Below, one piece after another: positions 62,431 to 64,000 of a stretch of 64,000 bases of DNA (its first letter is position 1; every line of letters starts with the position of its first letter). Below the pieces are notes generated by a model, which was not told the DNA's origin, did no database searches, and worked only from the letters and a program-made list of their open reading frames with translations. The translations under genes were made by a program, and so were the position numbers. This DNA is from Aureobasidium sp. EXF-3400 (Eukaryota; Ascomycota; Dothideomycetes; Dothideales; Saccotheciaceae), in assembly GCA_024195585.1 (NCBI GenBank), contig SWBL01000182.1, forward strand, positions 36,123 to 100,122. The letters run 5' to 3'.

Positions 62431-63514
62431 TCAAGCCATAATATTGGATGATCCTACGTGACAGCCTCTCTCATGGCGTTTCATGTTACTCCGGACACTG
62501 AACGCCTTTCCACAACCCAGCTGTGTGCACTTGAAAGGCTTCTCTCCAGTATGGCTGTAGTTGTGAATCTTGAGACTGCTCGGCCGCGAGAACGCCTTGT
62601 TGCATGTCGGGCAGACATAACGATCCTGTGATTGCGGATATGATGCCTGGCTGGAAGGCGCAATATAGTGGTGATGCTCCCACATATTCGGCGCCGGAAT
62701 GCTGGCTGCTGCAATCACAGCGCCTGGCATGACTGGAGGGAAGTTGGAAGGCAGTGGTCGCTGTTGGTAGACGCCGTTCATTCCATAAACACCGTCGGCT
62801 GAGTAGTAAGAGCTAGTCGACATCGCGCTAGGCGATGAGTTGTAGGCAGCCATCGTGTAAGGCGAGGTTGTGTACATGCCACCACTTGGCATGGGCACAG
62901 AATGACGCTTCACAGGCATCGCCCTCTGTTGATGAGGCTCTACATTGTTCAAAGACGACCCGAGGAAGTAGGATTGCCCGACCATTGAAGTGGGACTGTG
63001 GGTTGTCTCGACCACTGAGTCTGAGCGCATCGGTGGTGGTGAGGGAGGCAGTGGGCCTCTAGTCGAAGTCATCGGTTCCGCTACCGTCACATAGCCTTGA
63101 CTAAACGCAGAATCTGCTGGAGCCGATGAGTAGTAAGCTTGCGGTTGTTGTGAAGGGCTGCCTGTGTGGAAGTTAGTAGCTAGTCCTCAGGAAATTTTGC
63201 TCTGCCTTACCATTCTCTTGGCTGGGGAGTGAAGCCCTGTCCCCATCTGCTATGCCCAGCAGGTTCGAGATTGATGGAAGTGAAGGCTTGCTCATATCAT
63301 CCTGTAATGTTGACGCGGCGCTAGCAGCAGAGCTCTGTTGGGGCGCCTGACGCTGACCTGCGCGTCTGACATCTTGATATTGGTTTGCCATGGCAGGGTG
63401 AACCGAGATCGGGTGAGAGGTTTGACCTCGAGACTCGTGGTATTGGCTATAGTGCGGGTTAAAGTCCGGCTGAAACGTGTGCTGGCGGTAAGGTGCGTAT
63501 GCTGCGACTTCCAT
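62431..63514 (-). CDS. C2H2 transcription factor, FlbC-like
   Basis: Exons 63514-63211 and 63161-62431 (49-nt intron, GTAAGG...CACAG) give 344 residues. The N-terminal 270 residues are disordered, rich in Gln, Ser, Pro and Tyr. Two classical C2H2 fingers sit at the C terminus: YVCPTCNKAFSRPSSLKIHN, and PFKCTQLGCGKAFSVRSNMK followed by RHERGCH. They are linked by YSHTGEKP. This twin-finger C terminus with the SVRSNMKRHERGCH end is that of FlbC, a developmental regulator that promotes conidiation in Aspergillus. A short motif, SLPSISNLLGI, near the end of exon 1 is a likely conserved regulatory element. The assignment rests mainly on the fingers. Confidence 0.78.
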
Positions 63515-64000
63515 GGTTCTTGTTGGAGTGGATGATGTTCCGAGATGTTGTTTATAGACAAGAGAGATCTGCGCCAGTCGAAATCTTGGACTTGCTTGAT
63601 GAGGGGGAGTCGGCAGGACAGACTGAGCAACCAAGCCTTTGAGGTTTGAAGATAGTCTCGACCAGGAGAGAAAGTGATATATACACAGAAAAGATAGCAG
63701 GTGGTTATAGAGGATGTATGGGAAAGAAGAAGGATGGCAAGTTGGTCAGAGATGTCGAGACACGGATATGGACCAAGACAATGCACTGACAGGGCACGAA
63801 ATGATGCTGCTCGCTGGGTATGGGGCTAAGGAGCAGCAAGGTTAGCGCACAGAAGGTGATCAAGAGAGCATGGTCTTTCTGGGGAGCGGGCAACAGAGAC
63901 AAGGGCAAGGCAAGATCCGGGCGGAAGCACAGAGGCAACGCAAATCTCGTGCGTGCTGGTCAGTGGTTTTAGGCGGGCAGACGTGCAGGTTGATCCCTGC
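63515..64000. other. Upstream region of the FlbC-like gene
   Basis: These 486 bp run to the window edge and should contain the promoter and 5' leader of the FlbC-like gene. The frame stays open to an ATG at 63634, adding 40 residues without similarity; the nearer ATG is preferred. Confidence 0.5.

Overview
The window is nuclear DNA from a filamentous ascomycete (Pezizomycotina; Dothideomycetes is a guess from overall style). The evidence is about 30 closely packed protein genes on both strands, most split by introns of 47-65 nt with GTAAGT-like donors, CTAAC branch points and short acceptors. Others are a GH72 GPI-anchored wall enzyme, a V-ATPase subunit D, a TRPY-type channel and FlbC-like and other C2H2 regulators. 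There are no bacterial operons, no transposon and no CRISPR array. The left edge cuts into the tom20 gene, so that gene is 5' partial.

Layout. 1-7.8 kb: Tom20, Clp1 (mRNA 3'-end processing), inositol polyphosphate kinase, a La-motif/Arb1 protein and a zeta-crystallin-type quinone oxidoreductase. 8.4-12.9 kb: two cell-wall genes, a GH72 glucanosyltransferase and a repeat-rich GPI-anchored mannoprotein. 14-21.4 kb: Esa1 (MYST acetyltransferase), PP2A catalytic subunit, an MFS transporter, a U1A/U2B''-type RRM protein and V-ATPase subunit D. 21.7-28 kb: Syf1 and a Ufo1-like F-box/UIM protein. 28.6-34.5 kb: a DUF4385 protein, a tRNA-Gln(UUG) gene, a cyclopropane-fatty-acid-synthase-like methyltransferase and a TRPY cation channel. 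35-42 kb: a C2H2 protein, PI31 and an Asi-like RING protein. 42.4-49.5 kb: a Gea/GBF1-type Arf-GEF and an Anp1-family mannosyltransferase. 50.5-64 kb: pyruvate dehydrogenase E1 beta, a pterin-4a-carbinolamine dehydratase, ribosomal protein eL13, a leucine-rich-repeat protein, a coiled-coil protein, Pop1 and an FlbC-like regulator.

These are mostly housekeeping genes. Several handle RNA (Clp1, La-Arb1, U1A-like, Syf1, Pop1), but they form no operon. Neighbours are arranged as divergent pairs sharing 240-1300 bp, or as convergent pairs with short 3' gaps (86-210 bp between U1A/Vma8, coiled-coil/Pop1 and Esa1/PP2A).

The most unusual object is the tRNA-Gln(UUG) gene at 29384-29519 on the minus strand. 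It has an intact A box, B box, canonical anticodon-loop intron and oligo-T terminator. Its T stem, however, is split by a 53-nt segment with a full spliceosomal-intron signature (GTAAGT ... CTAAC ... TAG). Removing that segment restores a perfect cloverleaf. Second and third are the fusion of a La motif to an Arb1 (Argonaute chaperone) domain, and a 7-nt micro-exon that completes the RNP2 motif of the U1A-like protein. Gene models here are by-eye splice reconstructions checked only by reading frame and family similarity.
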